Source: Allomuricauda sp. TY007 (GTDB lineage: Bacteria > Bacteroidota > Bacteroidia > Flavobacteriales > Flavobacteriaceae). Taken from it: a stretch of 64,000 nucleotides of DNA. This document shows, piece by piece, positions 7,812 through 16,750 of the stretch. The position numbers and the translations under genes are program-made. The DNA lies in assembly GCF_010468565.1 (NCBI RefSeq), contig NZ_WUEG01000004.1:1-64000 (forward strand), read 5' to 3'. The notes under the pieces are model-generated. The model made no database searches. It saw only the letters and a list, made by a program, of their open reading frames with translations, and was not told the DNA's origin. Each line of letters starts with the position of its first letter. Position 1 is the first letter of the stretch.

Positions 7812-9638
7812 TTGAAAGCAGTTGAAAGAGTTGACCAATTTTATTTACTAAAACAGTTGCCAAAGGCAACCGCTCTACTTTGCAAGAAGGGCATCGTACA
7901 GGATGCCTCCTGTTCGTGGCTCGAAATTTTTGGTCAATCCTTACAAGACAAAGACCACCAAACCAAAATTTTTTCATTATATCCAGAGATTTTGGACCTT
8001 GAGAAAAAGCTCAAGGAGTACGCCCCCTTTTCTCTTAAACATAAAATAAAGAGCAGCAAGGGCACCCGCCATTTGAAAAGCTATTTTGCCCCATGGTTCG
8101 ATGAAAAGGAGAATGTGATCGGGACCATTGTCCAAACTGACGATATTACCTCCGAAGTTGAAAAAGAACAACAAATAGATTGGTTGAACAATGTTTTGGA
8201 AACAAAGGTCGAAGTATCCAAAACAGGTTGGTGGGAATATGAGGTTGATAAAGAAAAACTTACGTGGTGCAAGGAAACCAAACGAATCCATCAAGTTCCT
8301 GAATGCTTCGAGCCAACAGTAATAGAGGCACTAAACTTCTACAAACCAGGGTATAGCCGAAATAAAGCATCTATGCTTTTCCATAAAGTTGCCGTAGACC
8401 ATCAACCTTATGACGCCAAGTTAATGATCGTTACATTCCACGATGAAGAAAGATGGGTTCATATAACAGGAAAACCAATTATAGAAAACGGAAAAGCAGT
8501 TAAGGTTTTTGGCACCATAAAAGATATACATGATGAGGTAATGGCCGAAACCAAAGTAAAGGAAAACCAACAATTGCTCTCCACTCTGGTAGACAGCCTT
8601 CCATTGAACGTTTATGTAAAAGATTTAGAATCCAGAAAAATATTGGTCAACAAGGGGGAGTGCAATTTTCTCAATAAAAAAGCAGAACAACTCATTGGCA
8701 AAACAGATTTCGATCTATATAACGAAGAAACGGCCAAAATTTTCAGGGAGGAGGACCTTCAAGTAATGAAACACTTGACTCCGATAATAGGTAAAGAGAC
8801 CGCTAGCACAGTCCGTGGAAAAACCGTTTATTTTCTGACATCAAAGATTCCTTATTTTGATTTGGACGGTAAAGTCTGTGGACTCATTGGAATGAGTTTG
8901 GACATTACCAACATAAAAAAGAAGGAGGAACAGTTGCGGAATTTAATCAATATCACCTCCATGCAAAACCAAAAGCTTATCAGTTTTGCACATATTGTTT
9001 CCCATAATTTGAGGTCACATTCCGCTAATTTCTCCATGCTTCTGGGCTTTTTAAACTCGGAAAAGGACCCTGAAGAACGTAAACGTATTTTAAAAATGCT
9101 CTCTCAGGCATCGGACAACTTGTTGGAAACCTTGGAAAACTTGAACCAAGTGGTGGACATCAATATCAAAACATCGGAAACAAAAACACCGCTCAATCTA
9201 AAAAACAATGTTCTAAAGGTACTGGAAAATCTTTCAGACCTTTTGGAGGAAAACAAGTCCCAAGTCATAAACAATATATCGGAGAACATTGAGGTGAACT
9301 GTGTACCCGCCTATTTGGACAGCATTATATTGAACCTTGTATCCAACGCAATCAAATATAAAAGTCCCAATAGAGAACCATTGATCACCATAAATGCCGT
9401 AAAGTCCAACGAAGGGATAATGTTGAGCATTTCCGACAATGGACTGGGAATAAATTTAGACAAATACGGTGACAAAATTTTTGGAATGTACAAAACATTC
9501 CACAACAGAAAAGATGCCAAAGGCTTTGGCCTATACCTTGTAAGGAACCAAATTGAGGCCATGGGCGGAAGTATAACAGTGCAAAGTGAAGTTGACAAGG
9601 GCACTACGTTCAATGTTTATTTTAATGAAGAAAGTTAA
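7812..9638 (+). CDS. PAS-domain sensor histidine kinase, soluble
   Basis: This 608-aa protein has no signal peptide or clear transmembrane helix, so it probably senses a cytoplasmic signal. Several PAS-like segments fill residues 20-370 (FDLDGKVCGLIGMSLDIT closes the last one). A DHp helix follows, with HIVSHNLRSH (phospho-acceptor His about 398), then an HATPase domain with N-box LNLVSNAIKYKSP, G1-box SDNGLGIN and a G2-like GFGLYLV. The start is a TTG; the frame is closed by a stop at 7761 with no ATG between, so the exact N-terminus is uncertain. The gene overlaps the next one by 14 bp, making a kinase/receiver pair. Confidence 0.9.
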   Translation: MKAVERVDQFYLLKQLPKATALLCKKGIVQDASCSWLEIFGQSLQDKDHQTKIFSLYPEILDLEKKLKEYAPFSLKHKIKSSKGTRHLKSYFAPWFDEKENVIGTIVQTDDITSEVEKEQQIDWLNNVLETKVEVSKTGWWEYEVDKEKLTWCKETKRIHQVPECFEPTVIEALNFYKPGYSRNKASMLFHKVAVDHQPYDAKLMIVTFHDEERWVHITGKPIIENGKAVKVFGTIKDIHDEVMAETKVKENQQLLSTLVDSLPLNVYVKDLESRKILVNKGECNFLNKKAEQLIGKTDFDLYNEETAKIFREEDLQVMKHLTPIIGKETASTVRGKTVYFLTSKIPYFDLDGKVCGLIGMSLDITNIKKKEEQLRNLINITSMQNQKLISFAHIVSHNLRSHSANFSMLLGFLNSEKDPEERKRILKMLSQASDNLLETLENLNQVVDINIKTSETKTPLNLKNNVLKVLENLSDLLEENKSQVINNISENIEVNCVPAYLDSIILNLVSNAIKYKSPNREPLITINAVKSNEGIMLSISDNGLGINLDKYGDKIFGMYKTFHNRKDAKGFGLYLVRNQIEAMGGSITVQSEVDKGTTFNVYFNEES

Positions 9639-10038
9639 TTGTATTTTTATTGTGGACGATGATCCCATTACCGTATTTGGCATTAAAAAAATGTTACGAT
9701 CGGTTACCCATTGCGATGATGTTCAAATATTTCAAAACGGGCACGAAGCCTATGAGGCCATAAAGGAAAGACAAGAGAAAGGAGAAAATATTCCAGATGT
9801 CATTTTTCTCGACATCAATATGCCCATTATGGATGGCTGGGGGTTTCTTGATGAATTGATCGACTTAGATATCGATGAGCATGTCGTAATAAACATGATC
9901 ACATCTTCCATAGATCCAGCAGACCACAAAAAATGGAACAGTTTCAAAGACAGATGTCCGCATATCCTAAACTTTAAGAACAAACCTATTTTTAAAATAG
10001 AACCAGCAGACCTTGGCTGTATCAATGTAGCTTCTTAA
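9625..10038 (+). CDS. Single-domain response regulator
   Basis: This 137-aa protein is a lone receiver domain. It has the acidic pocket DDD (about 10-12), phospho-acceptor Asp63 in VIFLDINMP, the Thr/Ser at MITSS, and Lys in FKNKPI. It has no output domain, so it must act by binding another protein, as CheY- or Spo0F-like proteins do. I chose the ATG at 9625 (MKKVNCIFIVDDD) over an in-frame ATG at 9586, because the receiver fold begins immediately and the longer form adds an unrelated tail. Its start lies inside the kinase gene by 14 bp, so translation is likely coupled and PAS kinase 7812-9638 is the probable partner. Confidence 0.9.
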   Translation: MKKVNCIFIVDDDPITVFGIKKMLRSVTHCDDVQIFQNGHEAYEAIKERQEKGENIPDVIFLDINMPIMDGWGFLDELIDLDIDEHVVINMITSSIDPADHKKWNSFKDRCPHILNFKNKPIFKIEPADLGCINVAS

Positions 10039-10052
10039 ATTATAATATTCTG

Positions 10053-10060
10053 TATTTTTG
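10053..10060 (+). promoter_or_regulatory. Bacteroidota -7 promoter element (TATTTTTG)
   Basis: TATTTTTG matches the TAnnTTTG consensus of the flavobacterial/Bacteroides main sigma factor. Its last three bases are the TTG at 10058 that would otherwise look like a start codon for the M14 peptidase. Transcription would begin about 5-7 bp later, so that TTG cannot be the start. Confidence 0.6.
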
Positions 10061-10108
10061 GAGCTGCCAAGCACAGGTTTTTGTGCGAACCAAAGTTCCC
10101 GTAATATT

Positions 10109-11881
10109 TTGAAGTATATCATTTTTTTAACGGCTCTTTTTCTTTTGGTCTCCTGCGAATCCGAAACGCAGGATGAGAAATCCTCGTATCCGACCCATTT
10201 TGAATCATCTGATGGAAAAGAAACGGCCACTTATAAACAAACCATTGACTATTACATTGCCCTTGCCCGTGAATTTCCCGAGATAAACATTCACACCATA
10301 GGCAAAACGGACAGCGGTTACCCACTGCACACAGTAACATTTAATCCAGATGGAGATTTTAATTACGAAAATATCCGCAAGGAAAAATCCATCATTCTAA
10401 TAAACAATGGAATACACCCGGGCGAAAGCGATGGCATAGATGCCACCATGATGCTTTACAGGGACTTGGCCACCGGCAAACTGCCCACACCCAAAAATAC
10501 GGTATTGGTTACCATTCCCATATATAATGTAGGTGGCTCGCTCAATCGCAACTCCACCACCAGGGCCAATCAAAATGGGCCCTTGGAATATGGGTTTCGG
10601 GGAAATGCCCGTAATTACGACCTTAATCGGGATTTCATCAAAATGGACACCCAAAACGCCAAGACCTTTGCACAAATATTCCATAGGGTAAAACCCGATG
10701 TTTTTATAGATAACCATGTAAGCAATGGAGCGGATTACCAATACACATTGACACACCTTTTTACCCAGCACAACAAATTGGGCGGTGAAATGGGCAAATA
10801 CCTGCACAATACCTTAATGCCAGGTCTTGAAAATTCTTTAGCAGAAAAGGAATGGGACATTACCCCTTATGTAAATGTATTCAATGTACCTCCCGAAATG
10901 GGATTTGCCCAATTTATGGACCTCCCCCGGTACTCTACAGGATATACCACACTATGGAGCACCTTAGGATTAATGGTCGAGACCCACATGCTAAAACCAT
11001 ACAAACAACGTGTTGAAGGTACTTATGCCCTAATGCAGAGTCTGATTGATGTAGTAGAAGTGGAACACGAGAACATAAGATCCCTCCGAAAAGAAACTTT
11101 GGAAGAAAATCTGGATCTTACCGAATATTATTTTAACTGGCAAGTGGACACCACAAAGACCAGCATCCTCGATTTTAAAGGGTTTGAAGCTGAACAAGTC
11201 ACTAGCGAAGTAACCGGACTTCCAAGATTAAAGTACAACCGAGATAAGCCGTTCACCAAAGAGACGGTATATCAAGATTACTTTTATCCAGTGGACACGG
11301 TTAAGGTTCCCGAGGCCTATATCGTAAAAAGGAGTTGGAAAAGGGTCATAGAGCGGTTGGATGCCAACAAAATTCAATATTCGCCCATAGCAAAAGACAC
11401 CGCCCTCTCCGTAGAAGTTTACAAAATAGTGGATTACGATACCCGAAACGCACCATATGAAGGTCATTATCTGCATTACAACACCCAAGTGGAAAAAATC
11501 ATTAAAAAAGTTCATTTTAGGGAAGGTGATTTGTTGGTGCCCACTCGTCAACCAGGAATCAGGTATCTTTTGGAGACACTGGAACCACAGGGGGCTGACT
11601 CATTTTTTAACTGGAACTTTTTTGATACCGTACTGCAACGAAAAGAAGGGTTCTCGCCTTACGTTTTTGAAGACGTAGCTCTGGAAATGTTGCAAAAAGA
11701 CTCTTTGTTGCTTCGGGAGTTTGAAATGAAAAAAGAAAACGACCTTAATTTTGCCAACAATTGGTACGCGCAATTGAATTGGATTTTTGAACGCTCTGTA
11801 CATTTTGAAGAAGCCTACCTCACCTACCCTATTTTCAGAATAGCAAAAAACAGCGGAGCCGCAGGTTTGTTAACTAATTAA
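10109..11881 (+). CDS. M14 family zinc carboxypeptidase, lipoprotein
   Basis: This is probably a periplasmic or outer-membrane metallocarboxypeptidase. From the TTG at 10109 the product is 590 aa, with a lipoprotein signal MKYIIFLTALFLLVSC (lipobox LVSC). An M14 domain follows, with the zinc motif HPGE (His103, Glu106), a GFRGNARNYDLNRDF arginine/asparagine substrate segment, DNHV around 200, and VETHML supplying the catalytic Glu region. A TTG 51 bp upstream (10058) is in frame but lies within a -7 promoter element. The C-terminal 200 residues are not recognised. Its stop overlaps the convergent Nudix gene by 8 bp. Confidence 0.85.
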   Translation: MKYIIFLTALFLLVSCESETQDEKSSYPTHFESSDGKETATYKQTIDYYIALAREFPEINIHTIGKTDSGYPLHTVTFNPDGDFNYENIRKEKSIILINNGIHPGESDGIDATMMLYRDLATGKLPTPKNTVLVTIPIYNVGGSLNRNSTTRANQNGPLEYGFRGNARNYDLNRDFIKMDTQNAKTFAQIFHRVKPDVFIDNHVSNGADYQYTLTHLFTQHNKLGGEMGKYLHNTLMPGLENSLAEKEWDITPYVNVFNVPPEMGFAQFMDLPRYSTGYTTLWSTLGLMVETHMLKPYKQRVEGTYALMQSLIDVVEVEHENIRSLRKETLEENLDLTEYYFNWQVDTTKTSILDFKGFEAEQVTSEVTGLPRLKYNRDKPFTKETVYQDYFYPVDTVKVPEAYIVKRSWKRVIERLDANKIQYSPIAKDTALSVEVYKIVDYDTRNAPYEGHYLHYNTQVEKIIKKVHFREGDLLVPTRQPGIRYLLETLEPQGADSFFNWNFFDTVLQRKEGFSPYVFEDVALEMLQKDSLLLREFEMKKENDLNFANNWYAQLNWIFERSVHFEEAYLTYPIFRIAKNSGAAGLLTN

Positions 11882-12473
11882 AAGGCCAATCATCGAACAA
11901 TACCTTAATGTTATGGTAAGAGTTCTTTAATGCCTTTTTGGTCTTTTTGGCGCCTTTCCACTTCACCTTTTTGATGCCTTCGGATTTTTCGGCCACCAAT
12001 TTTCCGGTGTAATCGGTGGACATGATAAACCAGTGCGTCTGTTTCAATCTGTATTCCCCGTTCCTTTTAAATATGTGGAACGTTGTATGAAGAAATCTTT
12101 CAATCACAAGATTTTTTACGCCGGTTTCCTCCTCTACCTCTCGAATTGCGGCATTTTCTATGGATTCTCCCTTGTCCACTTTTCCCTTTGGCAAATCCCA
12201 CTTTCCGTTTCTGTAAATAAAAAGAACCTTACCCTTTTTATTGATTACAAATCCACCGCCGGCAACCACTACAGGAATCTTATGCATAAAAAGCTTCAGG
12301 ATTTTTTTGTCATCAGGATGGTACAGATACGCCTTTTTCAACTTCTTTTTGGACAAAAGTCGAATCGCCTCAACAATGGAATCACCATCCAACGAGAACA
12401 AGTTACCATTGGAATCCTGGGGGCGCTCGTTTGTTAAAATCAGTGGGGCCTCATTAACAAAAACTTCATACAT
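11874..12473 (-). CDS. Nudix hydrolase
   Basis: This 199-aa cytoplasmic protein hydrolyses a nucleoside diphosphate linked to another moiety. The Nudix box spans 97-119, from GKVDKGES to REVEEETGV, with all the metal-binding glutamates. An N-terminal region of about 65 residues precedes the Nudix fold and is not recognised. Substrate is unknown. Its ATG lies only 7 bp from the divergent pyrE start, so each gene's promoter must lie inside the other's coding sequence, or be extremely compact. The 3' end overlaps the M14 peptidase gene. Confidence 0.9.
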   Translation of the reverse strand: MYEVFVNEAPLILTNERPQDSNGNLFSLDGDSIVEAIRLLSKKKLKKAYLYHPDDKKILKLFMHKIPVVVAGGGFVINKKGKVLFIYRNGKWDLPKGKVDKGESIENAAIREVEEETGVKNLVIERFLHTTFHIFKRNGEYRLKQTHWFIMSTDYTGKLVAEKSEGIKKVKWKGAKKTKKALKNSYHNIKVLFDDWPFN

Positions 12474-12480
12474 TTGCGCA

Positions 12481-13122
12481 ATGGTTTTAGATAAACAAAT
12501 CGCAAAAAAAACAGCTGAGCTGTTATTACAAATTAATGCAATTAAGTTGGAACCTGAAAATCCTTTTACATGGGCCTCAGGTTGGAAATCGCCTATTTAT
12601 TGCGACAATAGAATAATGTTGTCCTATCCGCAGGTTCGAAACTTTGTTCGCGAAGAAATTGCCAAGCAAGTAGAGAACCTTTACGGCAAGCCAGATGTGA
12701 TTGCCGGAGTGGCCACAGGTGCCATCGGTATCGGTATCTTGGTAGCAGAAGCACTGGGACTGCCCTTTGTTTACGTAAGGCCAAAACCTAAAGAACATGG
12801 CAGACAAAATCAAATCGAAGGATATTTTGAAGCCGGACAGAGCGTGGTTGTCATAGAAGATTTGATAAGCACTGGAAACAGTAGTCTTAATGCCGTACAA
12901 GCCCTCAAGGAACAAAATGCCGATATAAAAGGAATGATTGCCATTTTCACCTACGGTTTCCCTGTATCTGTTGAGAATTTTGAAAAAGAAGGCGTGGAAC
13001 TCCATACCCTATCGGATTACGAGCACTTGATCGAACAGGCCTCTGAAACCAATTACATCAAAGAATCACAATTAAAGACCCTTCTTGAGTGGAGATCCAA
13101 TCCGCAAGAATGGAAACAATAA
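12481..13122 (+). CDS. pyrE: Orotate phosphoribosyltransferase
   Basis: This enzyme joins orotate to PRPP, giving OMP in pyrimidine synthesis. The 213-aa protein has the PRPP-binding loop VVVIEDLISTGNSS (122-135) and the OPRTase-type WASGWKSPIYCDNR segment (31-44). I used ATG 12481 (MVLDKQIAKK). The frame stays open upstream to 12241, but that extension runs antisense through the Nudix gene and has no family match. The SRPBCC gene starts 6 bp after its stop. Confidence 0.95.
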   Translation: MVLDKQIAKKTAELLLQINAIKLEPENPFTWASGWKSPIYCDNRIMLSYPQVRNFVREEIAKQVENLYGKPDVIAGVATGAIGIGILVAEALGLPFVYVRPKPKEHGRQNQIEGYFEAGQSVVVIEDLISTGNSSLNAVQALKEQNADIKGMIAIFTYGFPVSVENFEKEGVELHTLSDYEHLIEQASETNYIKESQLKTLLEWRSNPQEWKQ

Positions 13123-13128
13123 TTTACT

Positions 13129-13527
13129 ATGCACATTGAAGCCTCAAAAAAGAAAGTAGCCAAAAGCGACAAAGAAGTATTTGAGTTCTTGACCAATATC
13201 AAAAACTTTGAAACTTTAATGCCCGAGAATATAGACAAGTTTGAAGTGTTGGACGAGAACACCTTCAAATTCGCCCTAAAAGGTATGCCCGAAATTGTAC
13301 TTAGGCTAAAAGAACAAAACCCGTTTGATAAAGTGGTCTTGGGCGCGGCAAGTGACAAACTACCTTTTACACTAACTGCCGACATTGTATCGCTCGGAGA
13401 CAACGAAAGTGAAGTAGCACTTAGTTTCGAGGGACAGTTCAATGCCATGATGGCCATGATGATCAAAGCACCCATCACCAACTTTATGGGCACATTGTCC
13501 AACAACATGGACAAAATAGGTCAATAG
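13129..13527 (+). CDS. SRPBCC-fold (polyketide cyclase/START-like) small protein
   Basis: This 132-aa soluble protein starts with a beta strand, then EVFEFLTNIKNFETLMP, the helix-grip pattern of SRPBCC/polyketide cyclase-like proteins that bind hydrophobic ligands. The C-terminal helix carries MMAMMIKAPITNFMGTLSNNMDKI. No catalytic function can be read. It follows pyrE by 6 bp, so it is probably in the same transcript; a link to pyrimidine synthesis is not evident. It overlaps birA tail to tail by 7 bp. Confidence 0.8.
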   Translation: MHIEASKKKVAKSDKEVFEFLTNIKNFETLMPENIDKFEVLDENTFKFALKGMPEIVLRLKEQNPFDKVVLGAASDKLPFTLTADIVSLGDNESEVALSFEGQFNAMMAMMIKAPITNFMGTLSNNMDKIGQ

Positions 13528-14264
13528 AGCAAGGTCACCTCTTTTAAATCGAATTCTTTGAGAACCTGGTCTTCCAGTTCAATAATCAGTTTACCAGTTG
13601 GTGAAACCCTTCGGATAAAACCCATGAACATTTCATCATCTGCATTGGTAAAAGTTGATGGTTTATCTTTTTTGAAAAGTAATTTTTCGTAGGCTGGCAA
13701 AAGTTGATTGACCGTTTTTGTCTCTATTCCTTCAAAATAAAACCTGATACGCTCCAAAGTTTTATGAAGCAGCTCATCCAAATCAAAGTTGCGACCCGTA
13801 ATCCGCTTGAGTGAAGAAGCTTTTTTCAAATTTTCAAAATCCGTTTGGTTCACATTCAGGCCAATTCCGATTATGGAGTGAGCTACCTTATCGCCTTTCA
13901 GGACATTTTCGATCAAAATGCCACAAATTTTTTTGGAACCTGACATAATGTCGTTGGGCCATTTCACCTTTACATCCGGCACAAAAACTTCGGTCAACAC
14001 ATCAATAACAGCTAAGGAAACAGCAATGTTCAGCACAAATTGATGCTTGACGTTCAAGGCATCAAACCTTTGCAACACACTAAACGTAAGGTTTTTGGCA
14101 CCCTCGGAGTGCCAAACCGTGCCCATTTGTCCCCTTCCTTTCAATTGTCTTTCGGCAACAACAACGGTATGGTCAGATGGATTTTCGGAACGCAACAAAT
14201 CCTTTAAATATGAATTCGTGGAGTCCGTGGCATTAAGTTTGAGTATTTGAAAATGTTTTCCCAA
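13521..14264 (-). CDS. birA: Biotin--[acetyl-CoA-carboxylase] ligase
   Basis: This enzyme activates biotin as biotinyl-AMP and attaches it to biotin carboxyl carrier protein, for fatty acid synthesis. The 247-aa protein has the ligase signature GRGQMGTVWHS (about 43-53), VKWPNDIM (about 98-105) and GIGLNVNQ. It lacks the N-terminal helix-turn-helix of E. coli BirA, so it is a monofunctional group I ligase and not a repressor. The start used is a TTG, since no in-frame ATG occurs near the conserved LNATDSTNSYLK segment. Confidence 0.92.
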   Translation of the reverse strand: MGKHFQILKLNATDSTNSYLKDLLRSENPSDHTVVVAERQLKGRGQMGTVWHSEGAKNLTFSVLQRFDALNVKHQFVLNIAVSLAVIDVLTEVFVPDVKVKWPNDIMSGSKKICGILIENVLKGDKVAHSIIGIGLNVNQTDFENLKKASSLKRITGRNFDLDELLHKTLERIRFYFEGIETKTVNQLLPAYEKLLFKKDKPSTFTNADDEMFMGFIRRVSPTGKLIIELEDQVLKEFDLKEVTLLY

Positions 14265-14319
14265 TATGACAAGCCTTTATGATTTGTTAAAAACTAGGGC
14301 TAAGAAAACAAAAAAAACA

Positions 14320-14327
14320 TAACTTTG
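14320..14327 (+). promoter_or_regulatory. -7 promoter element (TAACTTTG) for rsfS-ftsH
   Basis: TAACTTTG matches TAnnTTTG and lies 19 bp before the rsfS ATG, in the 82-bp gap between divergent birA and rsfS. No TTTG at the expected -33 distance is present. Confidence 0.6.
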
Positions 14328-14346
14328 TAAAAACTAAACTTTTTGA

Positions 14347-14724
14347 ATGCAGAAAACGAAAGCTAGCGCAGATGAATTGATTGCCTTGATCCTAGAAGGA
14401 ATAGAAGACGTTAAAGGAGTTGATATAAATCTACTGGACCTTAGGGAAATCGAAAATACAGTTTGCGACTACTTCATCATCTGTAACGGTACTTCCAACA
14501 CACATGTAAACGCAATTGTTTCATCCATCCAAAAAAAGGTTAGCAAGGCCATACACGACAAGCCTTGGCATGTCGAAGGTTCTGAAAACGCGGAATGGGT
14601 GCTAATGGACTATGTTAACGTTGTGGTACATGTATTTCAAAAACACATTAGGGAATTTTATGACATTGAGGGACTTTGGGGAGATGCCAAGGTCACTATG
14701 GTGGAAAGCAGTTACAATTCTTAA
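14347..14724 (+). CDS. rsfS: Ribosomal silencing factor RsfS
   Basis: RsfS binds ribosomal protein uL14 and blocks subunit joining when nutrients are scarce. The 125-aa protein shows the family features: CDYFIICNGTSNTHVNAI (about 38-55), the KPWHVEGSENAEWVLMDY segment (about 77-94), and the HIREFYDIEGLWGDAK C-terminal motif. Length is typical. It precedes ftsH by 6 bp, a common pairing in Bacteroidota. Confidence 0.95.
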   Translation: MQKTKASADELIALILEGIEDVKGVDINLLDLREIENTVCDYFIICNGTSNTHVNAIVSSIQKKVSKAIHDKPWHVEGSENAEWVLMDYVNVVVHVFQKHIREFYDIEGLWGDAKVTMVESSYNS

Positions 14725-14730
14725 GAAAAA

Positions 14731-16683
14731 ATGGCAAAAGAAAACAACCCGAACAATAACACTCCGAAGAAACCACGTTTTAGCTCGTGGTGGATATATG
14801 GTGTGGTAATCGCCTTGATCATTGGCTTCCAATTTTTTGGTGGAAGCAGTTTTTCAAGCACCGAAAAAACCACGACCTCCGAATTACAGGAATTTTTGCG
14901 CAATGGCGATATTTCCAAAATCGTTATCATTACCAACACACGGCAGGCCAAGGTATATCTAACCGAAGAGGCCATGAATAAGGACGTCCATAAAGGTGTG
15001 GCCGAAAAACCGTTGTTCCCTTCCACAGGTCTGGTACCGCAGTATGTGCTGGATTACGGTGATCTGCAGATTTTCCAAAACGAAATCACGGAAATCAAAA
15101 AAGAGAACAACTTGGATACCATTGTCGAGTTCGACACAGAATCCAACGTAATCGGCGAAATATTCTTAACCCTGCTTCCATTTGCCCTTATTATCGGTAT
15201 TTGGATCTACCTGATGCGCAGAATGTCTGGCGGTGCAGGTGGAGGCGCAGGCGGACAAATTTTCAACATTGGAAAATCCAAGGCCAAATTGTTCGATGAA
15301 AAAACAGACACCCGCACCTCTTTTAAAGATGTGGCAGGTCTCGAAGGAGCCAAAGAAGAAGTACAGGAAATTGTAGAATTCCTTAAAAATCCTGACAAAT
15401 ACACTTCATTAGGTGGTAAAATACCAAAGGGGGCCTTGTTGGTAGGTCCGCCCGGAACCGGTAAAACATTATTGGCGAAAGCCGTGGCAGGCGAGGCCAA
15501 AGTGCCTTTCTTCTCGCTATCAGGTTCCGATTTTGTTGAAATGTTCGTAGGCGTTGGGGCATCAAGAGTGCGTGATTTGTTCAAACAAGCAAAGGACAAA
15601 TCCCCAGCCATTATTTTTATTGATGAGATTGATGCCATTGGACGTGCAAGAGGCAAGAACAACTTTACAGGTTCCAATGATGAACGTGAAAACACCCTGA
15701 ACCAGTTATTGACCGAGATGGATGGTTTTGGCACCAACACCAACGTGATCGTGCTTGCCGCTACCAACCGTGCCGATGTACTGGATAAGGCATTGATGCG
15801 TGCAGGACGTTTTGACCGTCAAATTTATGTTGACCTACCCGACCTGAACGAAAGAAAAGAAATTTTTGAAGTACACCTTCGCCCTATTAAAACGGCAGAA
15901 ACCTTGGACCTAGACTTTTTGGCCAAGCAAACACCAGGTTTCTCAGGTGCGGATATTGCCAACGTTTGCAACGAAGCGGCACTTATAGCAGCAAGAAAAG
16001 AGAAAAAGGCAGTGACCAAGCAAGATTTCTTGGATGCCGTGGATAGAATTGTTGGCGGACTAGAAAAGAAAAACAAAATTATTACCCCAGAGGAAAAGAA
16101 AACCATTGCATACCACGAAGCTGGACACGCAACGGTAAGCTGGATGTTGGAACACGCTGCACCTTTGGTGAAAGTTACCATTGTTCCCCGCGGACAATCC
16201 TTGGGAGCTGCATGGTATTTACCCGAAGAACGTTTAATTGTACGTCCAGAGCAAATGTTGGACGAGATGTGTGCCACTATGGGAGGTAGGGCAGCAGAAA
16301 AGGTAATGTTCGATAAAATATCCACAGGTGCGTTGAGCGATTTGGAAAAAGTAACCAAACAAGCTCGCGCCATGGTAACCATTTATGGGCTAAATGATCA
16401 ATTGGGCAATATTACCTATTACGACTCATCTGGACAGAACGAGTATGGTTTCACCAAGCCGTACAGTGAAGAGACAGCTCAAAAAATTGACCAAGAAATA
16501 TCCAAAATGATCGAAGAGCAGTATCAAAGGGCTATCAAATTGTTGGCAGACAACAAGGATAAGCTTACCGAACTTGCCGAAAGACTTTTGGACAAGGAAG
16601 TCATTTTTAAAGACGATCTGGAAAAAATATTTGGTAAGAGACCTTTTGAAAAAGAGGAGGAAAAACTTGAACCCACAGAATAA
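14731..16683 (+). CDS. ftsH: ATP-dependent zinc metalloprotease FtsH
   Basis: This membrane-bound AAA+ protease degrades misfolded membrane proteins and some short-lived regulators. The 650-aa product has two transmembrane helices (about 19-37 and 144-162) flanking a periplasmic domain, Walker A GPPGTGKT (239-246), an IIFIDEIDAIGR Walker B, the second region of homology ATNRADVLDKALMRAGRFDRQ, and the zinc site HEAGH (462-466). It ends in an acidic tail. It has all the expected parts. A 67-bp gap separates it from the LUD gene. Confidence 0.98.
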   Translation: MAKENNPNNNTPKKPRFSSWWIYGVVIALIIGFQFFGGSSFSSTEKTTTSELQEFLRNGDISKIVIITNTRQAKVYLTEEAMNKDVHKGVAEKPLFPSTGLVPQYVLDYGDLQIFQNEITEIKKENNLDTIVEFDTESNVIGEIFLTLLPFALIIGIWIYLMRRMSGGAGGGAGGQIFNIGKSKAKLFDEKTDTRTSFKDVAGLEGAKEEVQEIVEFLKNPDKYTSLGGKIPKGALLVGPPGTGKTLLAKAVAGEAKVPFFSLSGSDFVEMFVGVGASRVRDLFKQAKDKSPAIIFIDEIDAIGRARGKNNFTGSNDERENTLNQLLTEMDGFGTNTNVIVLAATNRADVLDKALMRAGRFDRQIYVDLPDLNERKEIFEVHLRPIKTAETLDLDFLAKQTPGFSGADIANVCNEAALIAARKEKKAVTKQDFLDAVDRIVGGLEKKNKIITPEEKKTIAYHEAGHATVSWMLEHAAPLVKVTIVPRGQSLGAAWYLPEERLIVRPEQMLDEMCATMGGRAAEKVMFDKISTGALSDLEKVTKQARAMVTIYGLNDQLGNITYYDSSGQNEYGFTKPYSEETAQKIDQEISKMIEEQYQRAIKLLADNKDKLTELAERLLDKEVIFKDDLEKIFGKRPFEKEEEKLEPTE

Positions 16684-16750
16684 ACCGTTGATATAAAAGT
16701 TTAATCAAAAGAATTATATTGATTAAGTAGCAAAGAACACAATGCCATAA

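Noticed and set aside
12241..12480. N-terminal extension of pyrE
   Set aside because: It runs antisense through the Nudix gene and has no OPRTase homology; the family starts near MVLDKQIAKK.
15207..15767. A 186-aa minus-strand ORF inside ftsH
   Set aside because: It is antisense to the AAA domain, and the conserved FtsH motifs are on the plus strand.
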